The notes below the pieces were generated by a model. It was not told where the DNA came from. It searched no databases and saw only the letters and a list, made by a program, of their open reading frames with translations. The translations under genes were made by a program, and so were the position numbers. Positions 12,489 through 23,835 of a stretch of 64,000 bases of DNA are shown in pieces (the first letter of the stretch is position 1; every line of letters starts with the position of its first letter). The stretch is from positions 1 to 64,000 of the forward strand of contig CACABC010000005.1 in NCBI GenBank assembly GCA_902530635.1, given 5' to 3'. This DNA is from an uncultured Pelagibacteraceae bacterium (lineage in GTDB: Bacteria; Pseudomonadota; Alphaproteobacteria; Pelagibacterales; Pelagibacteraceae).

Positions 12489-14456
12489 ATGAAAAAAATA
12501 CAGTCTTCATTATGGTCAGCAAATGAGACATATAAAAAAAACTCACAACTAGAAAAGTTTTGTAAGAAATTAGAAGAAAAAAAACTTTTCAAAAAAACTT
12601 CAAATTTTAAAGATCTTTGGCGCTGGTCAATTAAAAATCCATCTATCTTCTGGTCTGAAGTATGGGATTTTACAAAAATAAAAGGTATAAAAAAAGGAGT
12701 AAGTATCAAAAAAAATAAAATATTCTATAAAAATGTTTTTTTTCCTGAGGCTAAAATTAACTATGCTGAAAATCTTTTAGTAAAAAAAAATAATCAGACA
12801 GCAATAAATTTTTTATCAGAATGTGGTATTGAAAAAAATATTACTTGGAAACAATTATATGAAAATGTTTGTAAATTTTCCTATTATTTGAAAAAAATTA
12901 AATTAAAGGAAAAAGAAAGAGTGGCAGCATACGTACCTAACACAATTGAAGCCGTCACAGCATTTCTTGCTACATCAAAAAATGGACTTATATGGTCATC
13001 ATGTTCACCTGATTTTGGTTCAGATGGAGTAATAGATAGGTTTGCACAAATAAAACCAAAAGTTTTAATAACCTGTGAGTACTATTTTTATAATGGTAAA
13101 AAAATTAATATTCTAGAAAAAATTCCGAAAATATTAAAAAAAATCAAATCAATTAAAAAAGTTATTGTTTTTCCATACAAAGATAATTTTGAAAATAATT
13201 TAAACGCAAAGTATCTTAATTTTTATTCTATTATTAAAGAGTCTAAATTAGATAAAAATTTTAAAAAATTTAATTTTAATCATCCTCTTTATATACTTTA
13301 CTCAAGTGGAACAACTGGAATGCCTAAATGTATTACACATGGTGCTGGTAACGTACTAATCGAACACAACAAAGAATTTATACTTCACTGTAATATTATT
13401 AATAATGATAAAATTTTCTATTATACAACAACTGGTTGGATGATGTGGAACTGGCTTGTTGGAGGATTGTCTGTAGGTGCTAGTTTATATTTATACGACG
13501 GATCCCCTACTTTTCCAACAAATGATAATTTGATTAAGTTATGTTCAAAAGAAAAAATTAACCTTTTTGGTGTTAGCGCTAAATATATTGATTTTCTTAA
13601 AAAAGAAAATTTATATTTTAAAAAAATTGATTTATCTAATCTAAAAATTATTACTTCGACTGGATCACCTCTGGTAAAAGAGAGTTTTGAGTTTGTTTAT
13701 AAAAATATTAAAAGTGATGTTCATCTTGCGTCAATAAGCGGTGGCACAGATTTAGTTGGATGCTTAGTTTTGGGTAATGTTTACTCCAAAGTTTATGCTG
13801 GTGAAATACAGGGTGAAAGTCTTGGCATAGATATTGATATATTTAATTCAAATGGAAAAAGTATAAAAAGAAATGAAAAAGGTGAATTAGTAGTAAAAAA
13901 ACCTTTTCCAACAATGCCTATCAAATTTTGGAATGATATAAATGATAAAAAATATAAAAAAGCTTATTTTTCTAAATATAAAAATATATGGCATCATGGT
14001 GATTTTATACAGAGAACAAAAAACAATGGTTTTATTATTCACGGAAGATCAGATGCAACATTAAATCCTGGGGGCGTAAGAATAGGAACAGCTGAAATAT
14101 ATAGACAGGTTGAAAATATAAATTTTATTCGTGAAAGTTTAGTTATTGGTCAAAATTGGAAAAACGACGTCAGAATAATTTTATTCGTTGTTTTAAATAT
14201 GAAAGATAAACTAAATAATAAAGATATTGATTTATTAAAAAAAAATATTAGAAAAAATTCATCGCCTAAACATGTACCTTATAAAATCATTCAAGTACCT
14301 GAAATACCTAGAACTAAAAGTGGAAAAATAGTAGAATTAGCAGTGAAGAAAGCTTTACATGGAGAAAAAATTGATAATTTGCAAGCATTGGCAAATCCGC
14401 AAAGTTTAAATTTTTTTCAGAGGATTTATAAAAATAAAATTTTAAATGAAAAATAA
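12489..14456 (+). CDS. Acetoacetyl-CoA synthetase (ANL superfamily)
   Basis: 655 aa; YILYSSGTTGMPKCITHGAG, TTGWMMWNWLVGGLSVGASLYLYDGSP, IPRTKSGKIVELAVKKALHGE. Confidence 0.9.
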   Translation: MKKIQSSLWSANETYKKNSQLEKFCKKLEEKKLFKKTSNFKDLWRWSIKNPSIFWSEVWDFTKIKGIKKGVSIKKNKIFYKNVFFPEAKINYAENLLVKKNNQTAINFLSECGIEKNITWKQLYENVCKFSYYLKKIKLKEKERVAAYVPNTIEAVTAFLATSKNGLIWSSCSPDFGSDGVIDRFAQIKPKVLITCEYYFYNGKKINILEKIPKILKKIKSIKKVIVFPYKDNFENNLNAKYLNFYSIIKESKLDKNFKKFNFNHPLYILYSSGTTGMPKCITHGAGNVLIEHNKEFILHCNIINNDKIFYYTTTGWMMWNWLVGGLSVGASLYLYDGSPTFPTNDNLIKLCSKEKINLFGVSAKYIDFLKKENLYFKKIDLSNLKIITSTGSPLVKESFEFVYKNIKSDVHLASISGGTDLVGCLVLGNVYSKVYAGEIQGESLGIDIDIFNSNGKSIKRNEKGELVVKKPFPTMPIKFWNDINDKKYKKAYFSKYKNIWHHGDFIQRTKNNGFIIHGRSDATLNPGGVRIGTAEIYRQVENINFIRESLVIGQNWKNDVRIILFVVLNMKDKLNNKDIDLLKKNIRKNSSPKHVPYKIIQVPEIPRTKSGKIVELAVKKALHGEKIDNLQALANPQSLNFFQRIYKNKILNEK

Positions 14457-14664
14457 ATATAATGTTACAGATATTATCGAAGCAATTAACTTGCTATTAG
14501 AGCCAAATATAAATACTAAAAAGTTTACCAGTAAATTGGAAAAACCTAAAATTGAACCTTTAAAATTGGTAAATGAGATTAAACCTTCCGAAAATAAAAT
14601 CGAGACTATACCAAGGGATACTGAAAATATAATTGTACAAGCAGAAAAATACTTGAAGAAATAG
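14446..14664 (+). CDS. Small uncharacterised protein, 72 aa, overlapping end of acetoacetyl-CoA synthetase gene
   Basis: ORF with 11-nt overlap to upstream gene, same strand. Confidence 0.55.
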   Translation: MKNKYNVTDIIEAINLLLEPNINTKKFTSKLEKPKIEPLKLVNEIKPSENKIETIPRDTENIIVQAEKYLKK

Positions 14665-14669
14665 TTTTA

Positions 14670-17045
14670 CTAATGTCTGCTTGTAGCTTCTCCTTTGGTT
14701 GAAGATTGATTAATCTCAGCCCATTTTATAGGTTTAAGTGTTTTAGTTAACGCATGTTTCAAAACTTCATCAACAGTGTTGACTGGGATAATGTTTATAC
14801 TCTTTCTAATTACCTCAGGAATTTCAACTAAGTCTTTTTTATTATCTTGGGGAATTAAAACTGTCTTGATCCCAGCTCTATGAGCGGCTAATAATTTTTC
14901 TTTAAGTCCACCAATTTGAAGGACGTGTCCTCTTAAGGTTACTTCACCCGTCATTGCAACATCCTTATTTACAGGGACACCAGTTATTGATGATATAATT
15001 GAAGTCACTATTGCTATACCAGCCGATGGGCCATCTTTTGGTGTTGCACCTTCAGGTACGTGAATATGGAAATCTTTTTTTTCAAAAAAAGGAGGTATTA
15101 TTCCGTATTCTAGAGATTTGGACCTTACGTATGATTTTGCAGCTTTTACAGACTCTTGCATTACTTCACCAAGCTTTCCAGTAATTTGCATTTTCCCTTT
15201 TCCTGGCATATTAACCGATTCTATTTTTAAGATTTCTCCACCTACTTCAGTCCATGCTAGACCTGTGGCTACGCCAGTTTTATTTTCTTTCTCTATTTCA
15301 CCGTAATTATATTTTTTTACACCTAAATAGGAATTTACATCGTCCTCTGATAGAGTTTTGTTTACTTTTTCTTTTGCATCAATTTTTTTAACCATTTTTC
15401 TAGCAATTTTAGATATTTCTCTTTCTAAGTTTCTTACACCAGACTCTCTTGTATAATCTCTAATAATTTTTCTGTTTACTTTTTCCGAAATATCCCATTC
15501 TTCTTTTTTCAATCCATTATTTTCACTTTGTTTTGGTATTAAAAATTTTTGGGAAATATTAACTTTTTCATCCTCAGTATATCCAGGTATTCTTATAATT
15601 TCCATTCTGTCTAAAAGTGGAGGAAGTATGTTTAATGTGTTTGCAGTAGTTACAAATAATACGTCTGATAAATCATAATCAACTTCTAAATAGTGATCAT
15701 TAAATGTTTTATTTTGTTCAGGATCCAAAGCTTCTAATAGTGCTGAGGATGGATCTCCCCTGTAGTCGCTTCCTACTTTATCTATTTCATCTAATAAAAA
15801 TAGCGGATTGTTAGTTCCTGCTTTTTTCATCATCTGAATAATTTTTCCAGGTAATGAACCTATGTATGTTCTTCTGTGACCTCTAATTTCAGCTTCATCT
15901 CTAACTCCACCTAAAGATATTCTCACAAATTTTCTGCCTGTTGCTCTTGCTATTGACTTCCCTAAAGAGGTTTTTCCAACACCAGGTGGTCCAACTAAAC
16001 ATAGTATAGGACCTTTAAGTTTTTCAATTCTTTTTTGAACCGCTAAATATTCTATTATTCTTTCCTTAACTTTTTCTAATCCATAATGATCTTCATCTAG
16101 AACTTTTTGAGCTGTATTCAAATCAGAGATTATTTTACTTTTGTTGCTCCACGGTAAATCAATCATCCAGTCAAGATAATTTCTAACTACTGTTGCTTCA
16201 GCTGACATTGGGCTCATTCCTTTTAATTTCTTCAGCTCGGCCATACATTTATTTTGTGCTTCTTTAGTCATTTTTGCTTTTGTAATAGATTTGCTTAAGC
16301 TTGATACTTCGTCTTTACCGTCTTCGATTTCTCCCAACTCTTTTTGGATTGCTTTTAATTGTTCATTTAAATAGTATTCTCTTTGAGTTTTTTCCATTTG
16401 AGTTTTAACTCTACCTCTAATTCTTTTCTCCATACTAATAACACTAGATTCTTTTTCTATTAATTCATAAATTTTTTCTAATCTTTTTTTAAGATTAGTC
16501 GTCTCAAGTAGTTCTTGTTTTTCAAATATTTGTATATTTAGATTAGAACAAATATTATCTGCTAATTGTGTTGCGTTTTTCAATGATTTCAAACCTTTTG
16601 TGAAATCCGATACATCTTTCTTATTTAAAGTAGATAATTTTTCGAATTTTTTAATTAAATTAGATGCGAAAACTTTATTTTCTTCAGTCTCCTTATCTGT
16701 TTCTACAACTTGAGTTTTACAGCTTAAGAATTTTTTAACATCCTCCTCTATTTCTAGTATTTTGACCCTTGCCAGTCCTTCAACTAAAACTTTTACGGTC
16801 CCGTCGGGTAATTTTAACAATTGTAAAACTTTGCTAAGACAACCAAATGAATAAATATCTTTTTCATTTGGATCATCAATTTCAGAATTTTTTTGGGTTA
16901 CCAGAATTACAGATTTATCTGTTTTCATTGCTTCCTCTAAAGCTTTAATGGATTTTTTTCTTCCTACAAATAGAGGAACAACAATTGAAGGAAAGATAAC
17001 TATATCTCTTAAAGGTAATAAAGGTTTTTTAATATCTGAGCCCAT
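14670..17045 (-). CDS. lon: ATP-dependent protease La
   Basis: GPPGVGKTSLGKSIARATGR, catalytic PKDGPSAG. Confidence 0.98.
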   Translation of the reverse strand: MGSDIKKPLLPLRDIVIFPSIVVPLFVGRKKSIKALEEAMKTDKSVILVTQKNSEIDDPNEKDIYSFGCLSKVLQLLKLPDGTVKVLVEGLARVKILEIEEDVKKFLSCKTQVVETDKETEENKVFASNLIKKFEKLSTLNKKDVSDFTKGLKSLKNATQLADNICSNLNIQIFEKQELLETTNLKKRLEKIYELIEKESSVISMEKRIRGRVKTQMEKTQREYYLNEQLKAIQKELGEIEDGKDEVSSLSKSITKAKMTKEAQNKCMAELKKLKGMSPMSAEATVVRNYLDWMIDLPWSNKSKIISDLNTAQKVLDEDHYGLEKVKERIIEYLAVQKRIEKLKGPILCLVGPPGVGKTSLGKSIARATGRKFVRISLGGVRDEAEIRGHRRTYIGSLPGKIIQMMKKAGTNNPLFLLDEIDKVGSDYRGDPSSALLEALDPEQNKTFNDHYLEVDYDLSDVLFVTTANTLNILPPLLDRMEIIRIPGYTEDEKVNISQKFLIPKQSENNGLKKEEWDISEKVNRKIIRDYTRESGVRNLEREISKIARKMVKKIDAKEKVNKTLSEDDVNSYLGVKKYNYGEIEKENKTGVATGLAWTEVGGEILKIESVNMPGKGKMQITGKLGEVMQESVKAAKSYVRSKSLEYGIIPPFFEKKDFHIHVPEGATPKDGPSAGIAIVTSIISSITGVPVNKDVAMTGEVTLRGHVLQIGGLKEKLLAAHRAGIKTVLIPQDNKKDLVEIPEVIRKSINIIPVNTVDEVLKHALTKTLKPIKWAEINQSSTKGEATSRH

Positions 17046-17087
17046 ACATATTAATATGGCTACTTAAAATGTTATTGCAAGAGAAAT

Positions 17088-18341
17088 TTATGCCGCGCTT
17101 GTAGATTTATTTTTTGAGAAACTAATAATAGGTTCAGTTTTACCCTTGACAACAGATTTATCGATTACTACTGAATCAACGTTTTCCATATCTGGTAGTT
17201 CGAACATGGTTTTTAATAATATTGACTCTAAGATAGATCTAAGTCCTCTTGCTCCAGTTTTCTTGTTTATGGCTCTTTTGGCTATTTCGGTTAATGCATC
17301 TTCTCTAAATTCTAATTTAACATTTTCAAACTCAAAGAGTCTTTTGTATTGTTTAATCAAAGAATTTTTTGGCTCTTTTAAAATAGTAATTAAAGACTTT
17401 TCATCTAAATCTTGAAGTGTTGTAACAATTGGCATTCTTCCAACAAATTCAGGTATCAAACCATACTTGATTAAATCTTCTGGTTCTAATTTTTTTATAA
17501 TGTCTGATGGTTTATTTTCATCATTGCTTTTAACTTTGGCTCCGAAGCCTATTGATGTACCTTTACCTCTGGCCTCTATTACTTTATCTAAACCAGCAAA
17601 GGCCCCGCCGCATATAAATAAAATATTTGTAGTATCAACTTGTAAAAATTCTTGTTGAGGATGTTTTCTACCACCCTGTGGAGGAACACTCGCAATTGTA
17701 CCCTCCATAATTTTTAAAAGAGCTTGTTGTACACCTTCTCCTGAAACATCTCTAGTTATTGAAGGGTTTTCAGATTTTCTACTAATTTTATCAACCTCAT
17801 CAATATAAACTATTCCTCTTTGAGCTTTTTCAACATTATAATCAGCGGCCTGAAGCAATTTTAAAATAATATTCTCTACATCTTCACCTACATAGCCGGC
17901 TTCAGTCAGTGTTGTAGCGTCAGCCATTGTGAACGGTACATCCAATATCCTTGCTAATGTTTGTGCCAACAAAGTTTTTCCGCATCCTGTAGGTCCTACT
18001 AACAAGACATTTGACTTTGATAGTTCCAAATCTTTGTTACTTTTAGACTCATGATTAAGTCTTTTATAGTGATTGTGAACAGCTACTGACAAAACTTCTT
18101 TTGCATAATTCTGTCCAATCACATAGTCGTTTAAAACTTTGCATATTTCACTTGGTGTGGGAACTCCCTCTTCGTTCTTAAATAATGAACTTTTAGTTTC
18201 TTCCTTAATGATATCCATGCAAAGTTCGACGCACTCATCACAAATAAAAACTGTAGGTCCAGCAATAAGCTTTTTTACTTCGTGTTGACTCTTTCCACAG
18301 AAAGAGCAGTAAAGAATATTTTTATTATTTTTTTCTGACAT
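17088..18341 (-). CDS. clpX: ClpXP ATPase subunit ClpX
   Basis: N-terminal CSFCGKSQ...CDEC zinc finger, [15 protein letters not shown]. Confidence 0.98.
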   Translation of the reverse strand: MSEKNNKNILYCSFCGKSQHEVKKLIAGPTVFICDECVELCMDIIKEETKSSLFKNEEGVPTPSEICKVLNDYVIGQNYAKEVLSVAVHNHYKRLNHESKSNKDLELSKSNVLLVGPTGCGKTLLAQTLARILDVPFTMADATTLTEAGYVGEDVENIILKLLQAADYNVEKAQRGIVYIDEVDKISRKSENPSITRDVSGEGVQQALLKIMEGTIASVPPQGGRKHPQQEFLQVDTTNILFICGGAFAGLDKVIEARGKGTSIGFGAKVKSNDENKPSDIIKKLEPEDLIKYGLIPEFVGRMPIVTTLQDLDEKSLITILKEPKNSLIKQYKRLFEFENVKLEFREDALTEIAKRAINKKTGARGLRSILESILLKTMFELPDMENVDSVVIDKSVVKGKTEPIISFSKNKSTSAA

Positions 18342-18418
18342 AACGAATCAAAATCCAATTTAAATGTATGGAGAATCTTTGGCAAGTATAAGTTGTGTCT
18401 ATATCTAGATATTGTGTA

Positions 18419-19030
18419 TTATTTTCTTTTATCGACTACAAAATCGATTAGGCCAAAATCTTTGGCTTCATTAGCTGTCATAAATTTATCTCTTTCAAGC
18501 GCTTGTGATATTTCCTTAACCGATTTACCAGTATGTTTTGAATAGATTTGGTTTAACCTTTCTTTAAGAGATAAAATTTCTTTTGCGTGAATTTGTATAT
18601 CTGTAGCTTGTCCTTGAAAACCTGCTGAAGGTTGGTGTACCATAATTCTTGAGTGAGGTAATGAAAATCTTTTACCTTTCTCTCCAGCTGCTAAAAGAAA
18701 TGAACCCATTGATGATGCCTGTCCTATACAAAGTGTAGATACCGGGGACTTTACATATTGCATTGTATCATAAATACCTAGACCTGAAGTGACTAGACCT
18801 CCGGGACTATTAATATAAAAGTTTATTTCTTTTTTTGGGTTTTCAGACTCTAAAAATAAAAGTTGAGCTGTAACTAATGAAGCTACATTATCATTAACTG
18901 GTCCTACCAAAAAAACAATTCTTTCTTTTAAAAGTCTTGAATAAATATCGTATGCTCTTTCTCCCTTAGTTGTTTGCTCTACAACCATTGGAATAAGATT
19001 ATTCATTTGTTCTTCAATTTTACGAATCAT
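18419..19030 (-). CDS. clpP: ClpP protease
   Basis: [36 protein letters not shown]. Confidence 0.98.
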   Translation of the reverse strand: MIRKIEEQMNNLIPMVVEQTTKGERAYDIYSRLLKERIVFLVGPVNDNVASLVTAQLLFLESENPKKEINFYINSPGGLVTSGLGIYDTMQYVKSPVSTLCIGQASSMGSFLLAAGEKGKRFSLPHSRIMVHQPSAGFQGQATDIQIHAKEILSLKERLNQIYSKHTGKSVKEISQALERDKFMTANEAKDFGLIDFVVDKRK

Positions 19031-19076
19031 ATCTGTAACGCTTATACAATTTTAAAGAAGTTTTTGCTAATTTTTT

Positions 19077-20438
19077 CTATTTTTTTTGATTTTTTTTTGT
19101 TTTTTTCTGTTGTTTTTTGAATTTAGAAGACCTTGGATTTTTAGAAACTTCGCTAATATTTTTTAAGATTTCTTCAGCCTCCTTAGTATTGATAGTTTTT
19201 TTATCTAATTTAATTTTAGTTTTTATTAAATCAATAACTTTTTCTTCATATAAAGCTCCTCTCAAACTAGCAACTGCATTTTGATTTTTTTGATAATAGT
19301 CCATTACCATTTTTTCTTGACCTGGCATACTTTTTATTTGTTTTTGAATTTCATTTTGTATCTCTGTTTCATTTACTTTTAAATTATTTTTAATTCCAAT
19401 TTCATTTAAAATTAAACCTGTCTTAATTCTTGACTTCGCTAATTTATTATTTTGTATTTTATTTTTTTCAAGATCTTCCTTTTTTAAGTTCTGAGTAAGT
19501 ATTTTGGTTTCTTGCTCTACTAAATTCTCTGGCAAATCAACTTCATATGATTTTTCGATTTGTTCTAAAATTTTTCTTTTTGTTATTGTTTCTAATGTAT
19601 GCTGATATTGATGTTGTATTTGTTTTTTTATTAAATTTTTTAAATCATTAAGATCTTTGGCCCCAAGTTTTTTTCCTAGTTCATCATCAATTTTTACTTC
19701 GATTGGCTTTCTTAACCCAGTCACTTTACAATCAAATGTTGCTTGTTTATTCGCAAGATCCTTTTTAGGATAATTTTCAGGTAGTTTAACTTTTACTGAT
19801 TTATTATTATTTATTTTTACTCCAACTAATTGTTCGTCAAATCCTTTGATAAATAAATCTTTTCCTAAAACAAGTTGGATTTTTTTTCCCTCATTACCCT
19901 CGAATTTTTTACCTTCTACTGTTGCTATATAATCAAAAATAATAAGATCTCCCATACTTGATTGCTCTCCTTCTTTTTTGTCAGAAAAATTTTGTTGATT
20001 TTTAGCTAGTTCTTTTAATCTTTTTTCAACTAAATCGCTTTCAACATTAATTTCATAATTTGTAGCTTTAATTTTATCTAAAGGTTTCAATTTTACATCT
20101 GGTAAAATATCCATTTCAATTGTGTAATCTAAATCTTTACCCTCTCCAAATGTTTTAAGATTGATTTTAGGCTGACCTGCAACTTTTATCTTATTGTCTT
20201 CAATTGCTTTGGTTGAAGTTTCTTTTAAAATTCCATCAATTACCTCACCATAAATTGCTTTACCAAATTGATTTTTTATTACTTGGGGAGGGACTTTGCC
20301 TGGTCTAAAACCTTTTAGCTGAACCTTGGTTTGAAGTTCAACTAGTTTCTCTTCTAATTTTTTTTGTATATCTTTCTTATCTATTAATACTGATAAGCTA
20401 GCCTTTAAACCTTTTTTTGAATTAACTGTAACTTTCAT
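19077..20438 (-). CDS. tig: Trigger factor (start refined; ORF-track N-terminus MPQGLRVRVSSCPPKN is read out of the tRNA-Leu gene)
   Basis: MKVTVNSKKGLKASLSVLIDKKDIQKKLEEKL...LKGFRPGKVPPQVIKNQFGK; FKBP-like and C-terminal domains. Confidence 0.95.
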   Translation of the reverse strand: MKVTVNSKKGLKASLSVLIDKKDIQKKLEEKLVELQTKVQLKGFRPGKVPPQVIKNQFGKAIYGEVIDGILKETSTKAIEDNKIKVAGQPKINLKTFGEGKDLDYTIEMDILPDVKLKPLDKIKATNYEINVESDLVEKRLKELAKNQQNFSDKKEGEQSSMGDLIIFDYIATVEGKKFEGNEGKKIQLVLGKDLFIKGFDEQLVGVKINNNKSVKVKLPENYPKKDLANKQATFDCKVTGLRKPIEVKIDDELGKKLGAKDLNDLKNLIKKQIQHQYQHTLETITKRKILEQIEKSYEVDLPENLVEQETKILTQNLKKEDLEKNKIQNNKLAKSRIKTGLILNEIGIKNNLKVNETEIQNEIQKQIKSMPGQEKMVMDYYQKNQNAVASLRGALYEEKVIDLIKTKIKLDKKTINTKEAEEILKNISEVSKNPRSSKFKKQQKKTKKNQKK

Positions 20439-20444
20439 ATTTTT

Positions 20445-20529
20445 TGGTGGGCAAGAAGAGACTCGAACTCTTAAGCCTTGCGGCACTAGTTCCTAAGACT
20501 AGCGCGTATACCAATTCCGCCACTTGCCC
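20445..20529 (-). tRNA. tRNA-Leu (anticodon TAG)
   Basis: Minus: GGGCAAGTGGCGGAATTGGTATACGCGCTAGTCTTAGGAACTAGTGCCGCAAGGCTTAAGAGTTCGAGTCTCTTCTTGCCCACCA; class II with variable arm. Confidence 0.97.
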
Positions 20530-20562
20530 TTTTGTTTATTTTTCAACAGCAACTTATAACAA

Positions 20563-21627
20563 CTATTGCTTTTTTAAGAAACTAAAAAATAAATAATAAG
20601 TAACTAAATAAATTAATAACAAAGAGAAAAACCAATATCTGCAAATTAACCCGTTATCATTGAAGAATATTGCTGGTAAAATTAAACCTATATAAACTAA
20701 ATTGATCATAAGTGAATTTAGATAATTACAATCTTTAAATTTTTGTGATTTATCTAAAAAATTATATGAAAGCATATGCAGGTGTTGTCTATCGGGTTTT
20801 AAAGGATGCGCGCCAATATAGAGTTTTCTAAAAAAAGAGAAAAAAACCTCAAAGAACAAATAGAACAAAAGCACACAGAAAAAAAATGATGAAATTTCAG
20901 GGTTTAGATTGTTTGTTTGAATAACATTAAAAGCAACCAGGGATCCAAAAAGATATGACCCCCCATCACCCAAAAACATTTTTGCTCTAGGAAAATTAAA
21001 AAGTAAAAATGATAATAAAACTACAATTTGCGCTGTAATTACCACTGTTAAAGTTTCGTTATTATTATTCAAATTTAAAAACAAAAGAATAAGATTTATA
21101 ATCAATAGATGAATTGTTAAAAGACCATTAAAACCATCAATTAAATTTGCTCCATTTATAATAAAGAGAAAACATAATGTTAAAAAAATAATTGAAAACA
21201 TGTTATTTTTCATCCAATGATTTAAAAAGACAAAATCAATAGTTCCTAAATTAATAGAAAATGATGTTATAAAAAATACCAAAAGGGCTATCATTAAAAT
21301 TAATCTATAATTTGGATTTATTTTAAAATTAATATCTTCCAAAAAACCTAGTGAAAACATGAATATTGATAGCATAAGATAATCAATTAAAATTTCCTGA
21401 AATAACAAATTGTATAAAATAAAAAAAATTAATAGTGATATTATTCCTGCTAATCCGCCACTTCTAGGAATGAGTTCATTGTGAAAAGCCTGCGGTTTTT
21501 TAAAGTCGTGATCTAACAAAATACCATTTCCTATCTTATCTGAAAATTTACTAGTTATTAGAGCAACAAAAAAGCTAGCAAGAGATATTACTGATAAAAG
21601 ACTCAATGAAGCCGATTCTGCTGGCAT
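20563..21627 (-). CDS. Glycosyltransferase family 4 (WecA/MraY-type polyprenyl-P transferase)
   Basis: GLAGIISLLIF, GFLEDINFKINPNYRL, NGANLIDGFNGLL, FLGDGGSYLFGSL, PDRQHLHM. Confidence 0.88.
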   Translation of the reverse strand: MPAESASLSLLSVISLASFFVALITSKFSDKIGNGILLDHDFKKPQAFHNELIPRSGGLAGIISLLIFFILYNLLFQEILIDYLMLSIFMFSLGFLEDINFKINPNYRLILMIALLVFFITSFSINLGTIDFVFLNHWMKNNMFSIIFLTLCFLFIINGANLIDGFNGLLTIHLLIINLILLFLNLNNNNETLTVVITAQIVVLLSFLLFNFPRAKMFLGDGGSYLFGSLVAFNVIQTNNLNPEISSFFFCVLLFYLFFEVFFSFFRKLYIGAHPLKPDRQHLHMLSYNFLDKSQKFKDCNYLNSLMINLVYIGLILPAIFFNDNGLICRYWFFSLLLIYLVTYYLFFSFLKKQ

Positions 21628-22520
21628 TATAAATTTTCTATTCCTTTGTTTCCTTTTTTTACAATGTATATACCTGAAATTATAATTATTAAAGAAGCCA
21701 GAACTTTCCAGGTAATTTGTTCATCCATAATCAAATAGCCAAATATAACTCCAAAAATAGGTATTAAGTAGGCAACCTGAGTTTGAAAAACCATTCCTAC
21801 TTTTGTTAAAATATGAAATCTTAGCATCCAAGCAACTCCTGTAGCAAAAACACCTAAGTAAATTAATGCAATTGTAGATTCGACAGATGGATTTAAATTA
21901 TTCCAAGGCTCTTGATATAAACAAAAAGGGAAAAGAAAAATTAGAGACCATAGAATCGTTGATGTTGATACATTTTCATTTCCCTCATTTTTTAAAAACT
22001 TTAAAGTTAAAATTCCACCGATTACATAAAAAGTTGATCCGCAAAGAATAATTATAACATAGAATATATTACTTTCAGATATTACAAGTTTATCAAAAAA
22101 TAAAAATAGGATTCCTAAAAAACCCAATGAAACTCCTATGGATTTTAAAATATTTAATTTTTCATTTGATATAAAAAAATGTGCTAAAATAGTCCCACTT
22201 AAAGGTGTTGTGCTCATTAATATTGCTGATAAATAACTGTCAACTACATTTGTTCCATAAGCTATTAGCAAAAAAGGAATTGTAATATTTGTAAGGCCAA
22301 CAATTGCATACATCTTCCAACCTTTTGAAAAGGCTAATATTTTTATTTTTTTGTAAACACAATAAAAACCTAATGCAATTAAAGCAAAGAAAACTCTAAC
22401 AAAAACTAAGGTGATAGGATCATAGGTGTATGTTGCGATTTTAATATTAAAAAAAGCTGAACCCCAAATAGCACCAAGTAAAATTAATAATAATATATCT
22501 ATAGTTTTAGGTTCTTTCAT
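21627..22520 (-). CDS. EamA/DMT family transporter
   Basis: 10-TM duplicated EamA pattern (LLGAIWGSAFFNIKIA ...). Confidence 0.88.
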   Translation of the reverse strand: MKEPKTIDILLLILLGAIWGSAFFNIKIATYTYDPITLVFVRVFFALIALGFYCVYKKIKILAFSKGWKMYAIVGLTNITIPFLLIAYGTNVVDSYLSAILMSTTPLSGTILAHFFISNEKLNILKSIGVSLGFLGILFLFFDKLVISESNIFYVIIILCGSTFYVIGGILTLKFLKNEGNENVSTSTILWSLIFLFPFCLYQEPWNNLNPSVESTIALIYLGVFATGVAWMLRFHILTKVGMVFQTQVAYLIPIFGVIFGYLIMDEQITWKVLASLIIIISGIYIVKKGNKGIENL

Positions 22521-22999
22521 TCAGTTATTTCTTCTTCAGATCCTTTTGTTAACTTTGTTAAATCTTGATAGGTAATTTTAAATACACAATCAGGATGACC
22601 TGCTGCACCATACACATATTTGAATCTACTTAAAGATTTATCTATGATTATTTTTAAATTTTTTAAGTACCCAGTCGGTGCAACACCACCAATTGAAAAC
22701 CCAGTATGATCTTTAACCTCATTTGCATTTGCCATAGCTACATCTTTTTTATTTAAAATTTTTTTTAACATATTTAACGAGCATCTCTTGTCGCCAGAAA
22801 CAAGACAAACCAAAAATTCACCTTCGACTTTGAAGACTAAGCTCTTCACGATTGCACCTAATTCACATTTTAAACTGCTTGCAGCATCTTTAGCTGTTCT
22901 TGCGGTTTCATCTAAAGCGATAATTTTTAAATTGGTGTCAAATTTTTTTAAAACCTTCTCCACTCTTTTAACTGTTTCTTTATTTAATAATTCATTCAT
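22517..22999 (-). CDS. YbaK/EbsC-type aminoacyl-tRNA deacylase
   Basis: GAIVKSLVFKVEGEFLVCLVSGDKRC, GFSIGGVAPTGYLKNLKIIIDKSL, AAGHPDCVFKI. Confidence 0.87.
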   Translation of the reverse strand: MNELLNKETVKRVEKVLKKFDTNLKIIALDETARTAKDAASSLKCELGAIVKSLVFKVEGEFLVCLVSGDKRCSLNMLKKILNKKDVAMANANEVKDHTGFSIGGVAPTGYLKNLKIIIDKSLSRFKYVYGAAGHPDCVFKITYQDLTKLTKGSEEEITE

Positions 23000-23835
23000 T
23001 TTTTTAATCTTTTTAAAGCAGATGGAATACCTTTGATTAAATCCTCTGAAATTAATCCTCTACCATATTTTTTTGCAATATCACCGTGTAACCATGCTCC
23101 GGCTGCTGCAGCTTCTAAAATAGACATTTTATTATCTCCAACAAGACTTGTGATTATTCCAGCTAAAACGTCACCAGAACCAATAACAGCTAACTCACTA
23201 GATGAGTGTGAGTTTTTAATAATCTTTTTTTCTGAACCTATTATTGTCGTACTTCCTTTTAATAATATATTTGATTTGCATAATTTCAAAAATTTTAAAA
23301 CTTTTTCTTTATTTTCCAAACTGCTTTTTATTGAGGGAAATAGTCTCTGAAATTCAGCTTTGTGAGGAGTGATAAGTTTGTTTTTATCTAAATATTTAAG
23401 AAGATTTTTTGTTTTATGACGAAACGAATTTAAGGCATCAGCATCTAAGATTACATATTTTATGTGTTTTAAAAATTCTTCGGTAAACTTCATTGTTTTA
23501 GAGTTACTTCCTGCACCAGGTCCAACTAATGCAACCGACGCAATTTTTTTCTCTTTTTTAAGAAAGCTCTTTAAATAAGAAATATTATTTATTTCTACTT
23601 TAAGTGCAGATGGAAATTTTAAAGATAGAATTCTGATTGTCTCTTTGGTGCAGATAATTTTAACTGACCCAACTCCAACCCGTAAGCATGCTTCAGCAGC
23701 AAGTATAGTAGCACCGATCATGTTCTTTTGACCTCCAAGAATAAGGACCCTGCCTCTTGAATATTTATTGCTAGATTTTTTTTTCCATGGAAATTTTTTA
23801 ATCCAAATTTTAGGCGTGTTTTTAATAAATTTCAT
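22996..23835 (-). CDS. nnrD: ADP/ATP-dependent NAD(P)H-hydrate dehydratase domain
   Basis: SRGRVLILGGQKNMIGATILAAEACLRVGVGSV, LITPHKAEFQRLF, VIGSGDVLAGIITSLVG. Confidence 0.85.
   Translation of the reverse strand: MKFIKNTPKIWIKKFPWKKKSSNKYSRGRVLILGGQKNMIGATILAAEACLRVGVGSVKIICTKETIRILSLKFPSALKVEINNISYLKSFLKKEKKIASVALVGPGAGSNSKTMKFTEEFLKHIKYVILDADALNSFRHKTKNLLKYLDKNKLITPHKAEFQRLFPSIKSSLENKEKVLKFLKLCKSNILLKGSTTIIGSEKKIIKNSHSSSELAVIGSGDVLAGIITSLVGDNKMSILEAAAAGAWLHGDIAKKYGRGLISEDLIKGIPSALKRLKK

Noticed and set aside
12473-12709. Minus-strand ORF over the acetoacetyl-CoA synthetase start
   Set aside because: Antisense, Phe-rich translation of A-rich coding strand; not credible.
20439-20486. N-terminal extension of trigger factor (MPQGLRVRVSSCPPKN)
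   Set aside because: This stretch is read out of the tRNA-Leu gene; the Met at 20438 starts the conserved protein.
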